A DNA stretch of 64,000 nt from Onthophagus taurus (lineage: Eukaryota > Arthropoda > Insecta > Coleoptera > Scarabaeidae): NCBI RefSeq assembly GCF_036711975.1, contig NC_091975.1:2482501-2546500 (forward strand). The letters are read 5' to 3'. Each line of letters opens with the position of its first letter. Position 1 is the stretch's first letter. The notes under the pieces were generated by a model. It was not told the DNA's origin. It saw only the letters and a program-made list of their open reading frames with translations, and ran no database searches. Below, one piece after another: positions 31,123-43,300 of the stretch. A program made the position numbers and the translations under genes.

Positions 31123-34100
31123 ATGTGGTTGTTAAATTTCTTTATTCTCCTTTTTGGTTCATTTTCTATCGTTCAATCAAATGGGATTTGTAAAGAAACT
31201 CGATCGTAAGTAATATTTATTTCAAATAAAAATTAATTCCCCTTTGTTTTACTCTCAGGCTTACTTTAACAAGAGTTGTTCCTTATCAAGAATCCTATAA
31301 GCAATCGTATAGAAGATGGTTCAGGAAAAAACATCGAGTTGCTTGGAGAACAGCTTACAGAACCGAAGTAAATCATAAATTTTTTTTTAATCAAAAATTT
31401 TTTTGAATCTTTTGTAGACCTATAATTCACCTCAAATCTATGACGTTTGTTGTCCCGGTTACTACAAAGTGCCATCATTTCATTTAAAATGCGATCCCGT
31501 TTGTAGCAAACCTTGTAACAACGGTTACTGTTCATCCCCTGATGTATGCACGTGCCATTCCGGGTACAAATTAACCCCAGGCAACAAATACATTTGCCAA
31601 CCCGTTTGTACAACACCCTGTCAATTCGGAACCTGTACAGCACCAGAAAAATGCACCTGCATACACGGTTATCAATTAAACCCACATAACAAATACATTT
31701 GCGATCCGATTTGTTCACATCCATGTTTAAACGGAAAATGTATTTCCCCCGAAACTTGTTCATGTAATTCTGGTTATAAATTAAAATCAAATAATAAATA
31801 TATTTGTGAACCGATTTGTACAAAACCTTGCGAATTTGGAACTTGTGTAGCACCAGAAACATGTGTTTGTAAAGTAGGGTATAAAAAAATTACAGAAAAA
31901 TGTTTACCCATTTGCACTAAAGCGTGTATCAATGGAGAATGTGCTGCACCTGAAATATGTAGCTGTTTCAAGGGATTTGAGACCAACTTGAGTGATAAAT
32001 ACCTATGCAACCCAGTTTGTAGTCGAAGTTGTTCAAATGGATGGTGCAGCTCACCGGAAATTTGCACCTGCAACGCGGGATATCAACTTGACCAAGGTAA
32101 AATTAACTTATTTTATCCCGTTTTATTTTTGACTCACTTTTTAGTTGATAAGTACAAATGTAACCCAATTTGCACTCAACGCTGTTTAAACGGACAATGC
32201 TCATCTCCCGAAACCTGCACGTGCAACCCCGGTTACCACAAAGACATCGATAACAAATACAATTGTCTTCCCGTTTGCAAAGACGGTTGTGTTAACTCAA
32301 AATGCGTCCAACCGAACGTTTGCGAATGTTACCCCGGATTTTCTACGACCAACTCGACTTTTTGCCACCCGATTTGCAAGTCTGGGTGTCCAAACGGTTT
32401 TTGCGTAGCTCCAGATATCTGCGTTTGCAACGAAAAGTACCGAATGATCAATCAAAAATGCGAACCGATCTGTTCCGGTGTTTGTATTAACGGAAAATGT
32501 ATTAAACCTGACGTTTGCGAATGCTTCGAGGGGTATCGGTTTCAAGATTTACGTGTTTGTACTCCGATTTGTGAGAAAGAATGTATTAATGGACTTTGTA
32601 GTGCACCTAATACGTGTACATGTTTAAAAGGATTTGAGAAGGATGTAACTGATTTAAATAGATGCGGTCCTGTTTGTAGTAGAGTATGTGTAAATGGAGA
32701 ATGTAGTAATCCCGAAACTTGTAGTTGTAAGGATGGATATAAATTAGATGAAGGTAAGATTATACGTAACTTTACAAAGTACAAAATATTAATACAAAAA
32801 TTGAATATGATAAACAAAATGATTTTTTAATTTTTTTTCAGTCGATAAATTTAAATGCATTCCAATTTGTTCTGAACCCTGCCTAAATGGTATGTGTTCA
32901 TCACCGGAAGTGTGTACATGTAATAACGGCTTCGAAAAAGACTCAAACGACAAATACAAATGCGTTCCGGTTTGCGAAAACGATTGTATCAACTCGGAAT
33001 GCGTCGAACCTAATGTATGCCAATGTTTTTCCGGGTACTCACCAAATTCAACCCACGAATGCCATCCAATTTGCAACAACGAATGTTCCAACGGGAAATG
33101 TATCCTTCCCAACGTTTGTAAATGTAATATTGGTTACGAAATGTCGCAGGAAAACGTTTGTAAACCAATTTGTAAAAACAGTTGTATTAATTCGAAATGT
33201 GTTTCGCCGGATATTTGCGAATGTTACGAAGGATTTGAGATGAAAACGAATAATTCTTGTTCCCCTATTTGTAAAGATCCGTGTATAAACGGTTTTTGTT
33301 CATCTCCAAACGTTTGTAGTTGTAATAACGGTTTTAAAATGAATATGAATAAATGTGAACCGATTTGCTATGAAGAATGTATTAACGGAAAATGTACTTC
33401 ACCAAATATTTGTTCTTGTAATGAAGGATTTAGGAAAATTAATAACTATGAATGCGTACCAATTTGTTCAAAAGAATGTTTAAACGGAGAATGTACATCA
33501 CCAGAAATTTGTACATGCAATAAAAATTATTTATTAGATCCAAACGATAAATACAAATGTAACCCAATTTGTGATAAAAATTGTATTAATTCAATTTGTA
33601 CATCACCAAACATTTGTACGTGCAAAGATGGTTATGTCGAGAACGAAAATGACTCTTTTAAATGCGATCCGATTTGTTCGGATGGATGTTTTAATGGAAT
33701 TTGTGATGCTCCTGAAAATTGTGTTTGTAATCCGGGTAATAAAACGATTTCTTTATTATTATTTATTTTAATTAATAAATTTTTTAGGTTATAATAAATC
33801 TTTATCGAACGATTGCGAACCAATTTGCGAATCAACTTGTATCAATTCGGCTTGTACAGAACCAAATGTTTGTACATGTTACGACGATTATATCAAAACT
33901 AATTCAAATCCGAATGAGTGCGAACCAATTTGCGATCCGCCGTGTATAAATGCAACTTGTATATCACCGTACAATTGCGATTGTTTAGAAGGTTTTTTTA
34001 TTGTTAACAAAAATGGGACGAATTCCGAACAGAACAACACTTTGAATGAGTGTTCGCCTTTTTGCGATAATTGTGAAAAGGGAATTTGCATAGAACCGGA

Positions 34101-34581
34101 TGTTTGTTTATGTTTTGAAGGGCTCATGTTTAATAATTCGACTGGAGATTGTGAATTTCCATGCAAAGAAGATTGCGTTTATGGTTATTGCGAGAATGGG
34201 ACTTGTTTTTGTTATGATGGTTGGATTGGAAGTCGGTGCGATGAAAGAGATGGATTAAAAGAATATATTAAAACCAAAAGTTGGTAAGAAAAATAATTTT
34301 TAGAGATAAATTAGATTGTTTATTTTATGTATGTATGATGGTTTTTATTGTAGGTTTGATACGAATTATGTTCTTTTGATAAGTGTTATAACGGTTTTAG
34401 TGGGATTTTTTGGATTTTTGTTGTTTTATCGTATTTATAGAACGAGAAAGGAAACTTTGAGGAATAGAGATTCAATAGGTAAGAGATTTATCCGGTTTTA
34501 ATTTTATTACTTCATTTTTTTGTTTTTGTAGATGGTCGGTTAATAACTATATCTCCAGAGTTCGATTTAAACGAGGAATAA
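31123..34581 (+). CDS. Nimrod-type (NimC/Eater-like) phagocytosis receptor with ~24 NIM/EGF repeats
   Basis: Likely hemocyte surface receptor for phagocytosis of microbes or dying cells, by family. Eight exons: 31123-31205, 31259-31367, 31418-32096, 32145-32753, 32842-33735, 33788-34283, 34354-34478, 34532-34581; all phases agree (3045 nt, 1014 aa). Order: signal peptide (MWLLNFFILLFGSF), EMI-like segment with Trp/Arg-rich core, the Nimrod hallmark CCPGY (exon 3 start), then about 24 repeats of the form CxPICxxxCxNGxCxxPxxCxCxxGY, a last EGF-like unit (CFCYDGWIGSRC), one membrane helix (YVLLISVITVLVGFFGF), and a ~35-residue tail. The tail shows no NPxY or ITAM, unlike Draper. Introns 3, 4 and 5 split repeat linkers, mostly just before a VDKYKC-like sequence, so exons carry whole repeat blocks. 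Poly(A) signal at 34617. Nimrod versus Eater orthology cannot be settled. Confidence 0.9.
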
Positions 34582-36000
34582 CAAGAAATTATTTCTTTAT
34601 ATTTTATTAAAACACAAATAAAGCTTCTTTTCTAACATTGAATTCAAAATAATAAAATCTTAAAAATATTAACTTTGGAATAACAAAATAATTAACTTTC
34701 TTTTCTTAAAACCTTCAAAGTTCGTTTAAGGAAACCCGAGCTGCTCCTTTCTTTTCTTTAGAACATAAACATCGAGGCAGGTGTTCTTTAGGTACTTTTC
34801 CAACATGGAAATTGAATTAATTCAATTTATGCAGGGATCATAACTATCACTTTTTATTTGTTAATTCCAAAAGAACACGGGGAAATCTTATTATTATGAT
34901 TTATTGGAATGAAACGTGAATATAATAAATCACCGCTTTCAACACTTAAATTATTTGAGGAATTATCGAGATAAAAAGAAAATTAAATGTCCATTTTAAA
35001 CGAGAGTTAATCGATCAATAACGAAAAAAGATGGTCCTTCGTTAAAACTTAATAAAAATGTTCTTAAATCTTAAAAGAAGATGGATTTAATTAAAATTTT
35101 AGCCACATCCGGTTTCAGACAAGTTTGATTGACGGTTTTTACTTTACTTTTAAAGGAAATTCAATACGAAAAAAAACATTTTTAATCGTTTTTCTTTCCA
35201 GTTACTTTAGATTAGGATGGAATTACAGAAGATTTTGAGTAAATGGAAAATGTAACAAGGAGATGCCATTAAAAAAAACGTTTGAAAACGTGTCCTAACC
35301 CGCACTGTGCCAGATTAGCGTAGTTTAATTGAGTTTGTGCTTTGGTATTATTTAGTTTCGCTTGGGATCGTTCATCTACGTAACAAATTGTTAATGAAAA
35401 TTGGTTATAAATATCTGTCAAATCGAATTTCTGCTGTCAATTTAATTTTTTCTTTATTTACGTCAAATTGTTGTGAAGTTAGCAACATTTTTATGTCATG
35501 TTTTGCGTCAATGTGACGTTTCAATTTTTGTTATTTAAAGACAAAATTCAACTTTGGTTGATTTATACAGAAATAAGTAATACAAGAAATACAAATTGAG
35601 ATTTACCTATAATAAATCCATAAAATTATTTTTTTTTAATTTAAACCTTTTCGACAAATAAAAAGATAATAAATACTGTGATGATTTCGATGAAAGTCTT
35701 CTAAATTTACCTTCAAAATAACTCAAACATTGTTTAAAAAATTAAAAATAACCGCTCTGTAAACCTAGAAATAACTCATAATAAAACCAGGTCACGTTTA
35801 TAAGAGTAAAAAAAAGTTTAATAAAGCTTTCAATATTTAATCAAAAAAAGTTGAATTAACTAAACGCATTTTTATTTCAATGATTGCACAAATTGTATTA
35901 ATTACTTGATTTTATTAAATATTGTAGTAATTGATTAAACGGGAATAGATTGCAAATTCTGTTTTTTATTAAAAATTTTGAGATTAAAACGCGAATTCGG
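34582..36000. other. Intergenic AT-rich stretch
   Basis: No gene seen. A second copy of the GTCA-rich dispersed repeat lies at 35433-35530; otherwise there are only poly(A/T) runs. Confidence 0.55.
35433..35530. repeat. Dispersed GTCA-rich repeat, copy 2
   Basis: Shares GTCAAATTGTTGTGAAGTT, TTTATGTCA and CAATGTGACGTTT with 20797-20890 in the same order and orientation, at about 95 bp. Confidence 0.55.
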
Positions 36001-36019
36001 TATACTCTTTTCTTTGAAA

Positions 36020-36394
36020 TCGCCGAAAGTTCGCGCAAACTCGAAACCGACGCTGTGCGTCGCGACGCTTTCGCTCCAAGTTTTGGGATACAGTCGTCGT
36101 GGAACTTTCGGTTAACCAGCTAGGAAACAGAGTTCTTATTTTACCACGAAAAGTTCGTGAAAGAATTGAAGTATAAGAAAAATAGAAAAACTTAAAATTA
36201 AAAAAAAAACTTTTAATTTACTAAAAAAACTTAGATAAAACTTGAAAGTAGTTACTTTAAAATAAGAAAAACTTTTTCGTTGAGAAAAGACGATACATAG
36301 AGAAGTGTTGAGATGTGATTGAAAAATTAAAGATTTATTTTTGAAACTAAATTATAAAAAGTTCTTCGTGACTTTGGAATGTGGAACGTTAGTA
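36020..36394 (+). promoter_or_regulatory. Possible distal promoter and noncoding first exon of the GPCR
   Basis: A compact GC/CpG-rich block (36020-36125) stands out in very AT-rich DNA. CCGAAAGTTC (36023-36032) and its exact complement (36102-36111) flank it, and it contains a GATACAGTCGT initiator-like motif. About 300 bp downstream is a strong donor, GTAG|GTATGT (36394/36395). The GPCR coding exon has an acceptor-like TTTGTTTCAG ending at 47800, so a noncoding first exon here with an 11-kb intron is possible. It could equally serve an unseen transcript. Confidence 0.22.
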
Positions 36395-36639
36395 GGTATG
36401 TTAAATATCATAAAAATGTTAGGGTTGTTAAAAGTTTTATGATCAAGGGAATAAAAATGAGCGTTAAATTGGGGCTTGAATTTGTTCCTTTTCTCTTAAA
36501 AACCGTTTGTTTCGTTTGTATCCTATCTAAAAGCGTAAAATTTTATTACCGCTTTATTGCTATGCATTGGCTGAATTCGCACAAAATAAGTAGGAAGTAA
36601 AACTTTGAAATTATTAATAAAAAATATATATTTTATTTC

Positions 36640-37680
36640 ATAAAAAAAAAACTATTCATTTAGGAAACCTAAAATTTGGTATAATCCAACCTCAAACATT
36701 CCTGAATAACCTCAACAAGTTTCAATTTTTAATTTTAAATCAGGTTGGAAAAAAAAAGTTTTTTAATATATGAATTGAAAAAAATCTCAAATTGGAGTTA
36801 ATGATGTATGAAAATTTTTATAAAAAAAACTGTTCATCTAGGAAACGTGAAATTTGGTATAATATAATCTGAAACATTCCTTAATTACCTCAAAAAGTTT
36901 CAGGTTTTACTTTTAGATCCGTTTGGAGAGAAAACATTTTTTTTAACATGTTAATTCAAAAAACCTCAAATTGGAGTTAACGATGTTTAAAAATTTTTAT
37001 ATAAAAAACTGTTTATCGAGGAAATCTAAAATTTGGCACAACCCAACCACAAACATTCCTCAATAACCTCAACAAGTTTCAACTCTCAATTTTAAATCAT
37101 TTTGGAGAAAAATAAATTTTTTCTTACCTAGATTTTCAAGAAACGTCAAATTGAAATTAATGATGTTTAAACATTTTTATAAAAGAAACTGTTCATCTAG
37201 GAAATCTAAAATTTGGCACAACCCATCCTCAAACATTCCTCAATAACCTCAACAAGTTTCAACTCCCAATTCTAAATCATTTTGGAGAAAAATAATTTTT
37301 TTCTTACCTAGATTTCTAAGAAACGTCAAATTGAAATTAATGCTGTTTAAACATTTTTATAAACAAAACTATTTATCTAGGAAACCTAAAATTTGGCACA
37401 ACCCATCCTCAATCATTCCTCAATAACCTCAACAAGTTTCAACTCCCAATTCTAAATCATTTTAGAGAAAAATAATTTTTTTCTTACCTAGATTTTCAAG
37501 AAACGTCAAATTGAAATTAATGATGTTTAAACATTTTTATAAAAAAACTGTTCACCTAGGAAATTTGAAATTTGGTTTAATTTACCTTGACACATTCTTT
37601 TATAGCCCCAAAAAGTTTCAGTTCCCAATTCCAATTGGTTTTGGAGAAAATTCTTTTTCTTTATGAACTAAGGAATCTAA
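36640..37680. repeat. 178-180 bp tandem satellite, six units
   Basis: The marker AAATTTGG recurs at 36672, 36850, 37028, 37208, 37388 and 37568, giving spacings of 178, 178, 180, 180 and 180. Units share CTGTTCATCTAGGAAA, CCTCAAACATTCCT, AATAACCTCAACAAGTTTCAA and a GTCAAATTGAAATTAATGATG-like block. Units 3-5 are nearly identical and the edges are more diverged, as expected for unequal exchange. Homologous to the array at 22255-22735. Confidence 0.95.
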
Positions 37681-40110
37681 TAACAGAAGTGGTCTTCATC
37701 TAACTTAAGAAAGCAATTTGCCGCTTTTAAATAGCATACTAATTCTAAAGAAATTAACGTAAGTTATTTCGGAACTTGTTAAACCTAAAATTGTGCTCCA
37801 CTAATATAATCGGACGATGAAATGGGGAAAGTTTAAAACTAAGAATGCAAATTTATTAATAAACCGATCCTCTTAGGCTACATTAATTTACATCATCGAT
37901 TATTTTACACAAGTAGTAGTATTTTTTTGTTATAATAATACGAGTAAATATAATTGAATGCGTAATTAGACAGCATTTGGTATATTCGCTTGCATCTACC
38001 TCGATCCTATTATTCCTAACCCCTTTACATTCGCAGACAGACTATACTCGTCCTTTTTGATTACATGCTTGTTAACTTGTCTAGTTTGGTTTCGTCTGAT
38101 CTACAAACGAATCTTTGCATCGTATATTAGAGTGAAGATGTGTTCACGCAAGCATAAACCCATACGCTAACAAACCTCGAAGTTTCTGCGTTGTAGGTAA
38201 AGATAATTCCATATACACCAGATGTGACAAAATAAATCAAGATTGATTTCAATGCCAACCTCGTATATAAATCCTTGGAGATTATCAAGTTATGTTTAAC
38301 TAAAAAGTAATTTCTTAAAAGAGTAATTTTAGATCTAAATTAAGATATATCGTTTGCAATTTCATAATTTTTAAGGAAACATTTTAAACTTTATTGAAGT
38401 TATAAATTGAAAATAATGAGCAAAGTTTCCTTTCCTAATCGCGAAACGATGTTATCCAGGAAATATCTCGTAGAGATATAGTACACTTTATTGGTTTACG
38501 TCTCATTTAAACCGATTTTATCGACGTCTTATACAATAACGATTTTATTGCGATATGTCGTATTTAATTTTTGATTAAATTTCCTGAATATTTCGTTTCG
38601 TTCCTTTTATTCAGATAATAAATATAGAAAAAGAGTCGTCGCAGCATGGCAAATCATACAGACAATAGTGCCTTTTGTACTTACACAAAAGAGCTAATGG
38701 ACGAAGACTTGAAACGGGGAGAAAATGTGCAAAAAAGGCGCACTTTAAAATGAACTACGAAAAAAAAATCTTTTACAAGATTTTTTATTTTTAAAATTTT
38801 ATCATTATTATTATTATTAGTTGGAATTGAATTACGAAATGTTCATAGTTCGTTACGGATTTGAAATGTATTATTAACTCATCGCTTTAAAGCTATAATG
38901 CCAAAATTAATAGACGCGTTTAAAGCTTTAATGAACCGAAATTAATTATTTACACCGAATTGAGTGCATTCAAACGGATTTATTAACTACATATATTGAA
39001 AATAATAAAAACATTTTTTAACATTTCTCAATATTTTGAACGTTAAAAATAGATTCTTGTTTAGATCTGGACATTATCTAACGTTCCACTAATATTTTCA
39101 AATTTATTAATTTGATTTGACATGTTGATTTAAAGATTTAAATTTATCATAACAAATTGAAAGAAAACTATTTAAAAATAAATAAATCAAGTTCCTCAAA
39201 ATCGAAATTGCACCACAAAATTAACTTCCCCGAAGCGATCCCCCTTTATTATTTCCGCTTTGTTTCCATCAAGGTTTGCTTTATTTTTATTTATTGTTGT
39301 CAAAAAAGGAATGTAAAAACAAAGTTGGTGGACACGTATAAAAGCAGAAATGTAAACTGTGAGTCGTAAAGTGTTGGAATAACTTTGGGAATCATGATAA
39401 CGAAGTGGGATCTTGTCTATTTTAAGCGAAATAACCTGGGTTAAACTAAATTACTTTGAATAAATTAAATTTTCAGCTTGAATTGAGATCGTACCAACGA
39501 AATTTTGAAAATAAATTAACAACAAATGTTTTTTTAAGAAGTCTTTTCCCGTCAATTTACAGCATTCTATAATTAGGTGAGCGAAGTGCGGGTTTTGTGA
39601 AGTAAATAAATGAAGAAAGAATAACTTTTGAGGTTCCATTCATTTTCGTTTGATTTCGGAGAATTAGGAAAAGCTCTCCGACAAAAAAAGAACAGGCGAA
39701 AGTAAATATTTGAACTGGGCGACGGTTTGGACGAAGATTAATTTAATAAAAACTGAAATTGAGTCGGATACTTGGAAAAATTCGTTTTGAAATGTTTATT
39801 ATGGCATAGATATTAAAAGGTTATGTGATATTTTAATTCGACTTAATTTCTTTCGGATTCTTATTTCTTGTGTATACAAAGTATTATGTTCAATCAAGAT
39901 AAAGGTTTATAATCAGCGAAGAAGATGCTAAGGTCTTTTAGAAAACACTCCTTTACAACGAAAAGCAACAATGTTTTTCTAAGATTACGCATGCTTCATT
40001 ACCATCACTTTGAGTAATTGCGTAATTGAGTAATTCATGTTTTACAATCTGTACCACAATTTGTTTAATGTACCTCTACGTGGTTACTCGTCGTTCATAT
40101 GTAGGAAGGA
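37680..40110. other. Intergenic stretch, nothing recognised
   Basis: AT-rich DNA with short chance ORFs only. I see no repeat array, RNA gene or coding signature. Confidence 0.5.
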
Positions 40111-40119
40111 CTTTATTTG

Positions 40120-40300
40120 ATCTTCTAGTAGTACTTAAACTTCTGCCAGCAGCATCTAGTCTTCTGCCAAGAGCATATAGTCTTCTGCCAGTAATATAGA
40201 CTATTTTCTAAACAATAAGGAGTCGTTCACAAGCAGTATCCAGCTTTGTATTGGTCGTATCTACTCTTCTAATAGCAGTATATAGCAAAAAATGCTTTTC
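40120..40300. repeat. ~20-bp minisatellite, degenerate locus 1
   Basis: Several units of the type CTTCTGCCAGCAGCATCTAG, TCTTCTGCCAAGAGCATATAG, TCTTCTGCCAGTAATATAG, then more diverged copies. The unit matches the array at 48480-49010. Confidence 0.7.
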
Positions 40301-43300
40301 GAGAACACTTTCCAGGTGCCTTATAGCACATATCTATACATCTCTTTATTGTATTTGTTATTTATTGCTTAGTTTCGTTAAATATTCTTTGATGCAAAGT
40401 AGTTTACTTGCTGCAAATTTGGATCAACGCGGTAAAAAAAGCTTACTGTTAGTAACTCGCCTGTTACTCGGCTCGTTCGATAAAAAATCATTTTGCCGAC
40501 TTGGTACATAAATATCTATTATATAAATTTTAAAACGTCACCAATAAAAGTTATTAAAAATAAAATTTCCAATTGAATTTAAATTCCAAATTAATCCCAG
40601 CTACAATACAAAACTAAAACAATAATATCAAAATAAATTTTAGCATATATTTGATCAATAACATATTAAATTTACTACTGAATTGAATCACTTTCATGGT
40701 ATTATCTAAAATTGGAAGCCAATTTTAATTAATTCATTTTTAATTATCCTTTTACAGTGGGCTAATTAGTTTTTTTTTTGGTTTTTTATTGCGAAATCCG
40801 CACGATTAATTTCGGGAACAAATCCGAATTCACCTCCGTTTCGGTTTTAGGATAATCATTTCGGGTTAACGAGGAATTTAAATTTACCTTACTTTGCCGT
40901 ACACCGGCGCTTTTAACATAAATTGTTTTGGCTTTAAAATAGAACGAAGGATGTTTTACAAACATAAAAAACAAATGTTTTCAATTCAATACTCGATTGA
41001 TAATAATTATTAGATAATTAAACGCACCTTAACTAAAAACAAAATTGAAAATAACTACGGAAATGGTACAACAAGATTTTTTCGATGGAGATAGGAGAAT
41101 AAATGTGATTGAATAAATCATGGTTCCATGTGTATTGTGCGCCGGAGAGAAAATAGAAATGGAAAATGATTTCCGGGACACATTTCGGTTCTTTTATGTT
41201 GTAAATATATCGGATGGTTTATTTATGAAATATTTGAAATACCCGGAATATTAAAAGATGATTTGTAATACATTCTTTTTTTTTGTAACGCTAATAATTT
41301 AATTATAATATGTTGTTTTTGATATTAAAAGGTTAACGCGAAAATTGCGTGCTTTCGTAACATTTTTCTTTTTATATCAATGGTTTTATACATTTCAAAC
41401 ACAAAGGCGCTTTCTTTGAAGCTCAAATCTAAATTGGTTAATATAAAAAATTCCTATTATTTGTTGTCGTTAATCTGTTTCGCCAAGCTTCTTAAAAATA
41501 CTTGAGTCTCAAAGAAGAAATGGAGAAATCCTACTTGTAACACAAAGGAGTTTTCATCTTTATCCCGAAATGACCTAGTTTATTTCAAACGTGAGAAACG
41601 AACAATAAGATATGCAACAATATGATCTTTTAATTAATTTTTTTGTAACATGATAACTATTTATAACCAGTTATATTTTTCATTATTCTTTCGAAATTTA
41701 TTACGCGATTCTGGGATACTCGTCGGTCGAAGGACGGTCGTTATTTAGCCATAATCTGAACTGAGAAAGACGACGGATATTGGAGAATCAGTGTCAAGTC
41801 TCATCAATTTCCCAGTTAATAAATTTTTAAATCTCAGTTTATCAAAAATTCAAGAAATCGAAAAATACAAGTCTTGCCAAGAGTTTGAGAATAGAAAATA
41901 TCTGTAGAGTATCTCTTTTATCTCTAATTCGGTACATAAATAGTGTTCTAATTTCTATAAAAACGAACTTTTAAAATGTTCAGTATATTGTACAAACTTA
42001 AATCGTAAATTTCGTTTTAAAGAAAGCTACTTTACGGCTCCTAATACAAACGTTTTATCCATTCGAGTTAAGTTACGACCCGCAACTTTCGTAGTAAATT
42101 GAAAACAATGTCGTTACTTACTAAAAATTTTCTCAAGAAGCTTCTTATCTTTAATACATCTTCAATTAATCTTTAATTTAATGATTAATATTCATTTTCC
42201 GTGCCGATATTTTTATGACGCCTTCTCAAAATCATAAATATTATTCGGGATCGTTCAAATTTCCGGTTTCCGGTTAACCACAGAGGTCCGCGCTTGCATG
42301 GAATCGATCCTGTTTATCGTTCATAACCGAAAGATATACAGTTTATCCGGTCGTCGACATAATCATTCATTAGTATAATTCCGATATTATACACACAGTG
42401 TACAATTTCTGTGTGTGTTGTAACTTGCGGTAATAACCATTTCCAAACATATACACAGGGATAAAAGCGTGGTTTATAATGGATACGCAAACCGCCCTTT
42501 TAGGAATATTAAACTTTATCAGTTCTAGTAGAAAATGTGTTATTTGTAAATATAATTGTTTTGAAATAATTAATTTAACACAACTTTATTTTTATTTGGT
42601 GAAATAAATGGAATAGATTCTTCTTTGTTTGGACACGTTTGTTTCAATGGATTCATTTGTTTCATTACAAGTAAAATAAACGCGAAATGAATTGATGTTA
42701 ATTTTTGATTCTTTCCTAAAAAAATATAAAATTTTTTATTCCGACACCTTTTTATCCTTCATTGAAAGTCAAGTTCAAAAAAATTGATAATAATTATAAT
42801 CTCCATCAAACCTCGTGGACATTATGTGGTGGTTCTTGATGTTCTCATTAATTAGAGTTTAATTGGCAAACATAGAACGACAAGCGAGTTGATTGAGTCT
42901 ACGTCCAAGGCTCTCTCCGTGGTCATGGAAGAGCAATTAATCGCCGTATCTGTCATAATGCGAAGTCCTAAATATAGTCAACCACCACTCGAGACGAATT
43001 TAACCCACCCTAATTAAATACCCTTATTACGTCCGAAAGTAAGCTCCGTGAAGGATTATTGATCTCCCATTCTTTTTGGGGTTTACCCCCTTTTGCTTTG
43101 TGTTTCATTTCTTTTAGATTTATCGTATTTTCTCGAATCTAATCCGCAACCTTCTTGTAGTTTTGTTGGGCTTTAAAGTAAAGTGAGAATAAAATACAAA
43201 ATAAATCTAAAATAAAACTAAAATAAATCTAAAATGAATCAAAAATGAGCAATTTAACAGTTTTCCTTGACAATTAAAAATGATCGGTTCCGACTTCGGG

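Noticed and set aside
31774..34166. Several antisense ORFs over the Nimrod-type gene
   Set aside because: They are periodic shadows of the repeated Cys-rich coding sequence.
36379..36600. 73-aa plus-strand ORF
   Set aside because: It starts inside the suspected noncoding exon, has no family resemblance and runs across a strong donor site.
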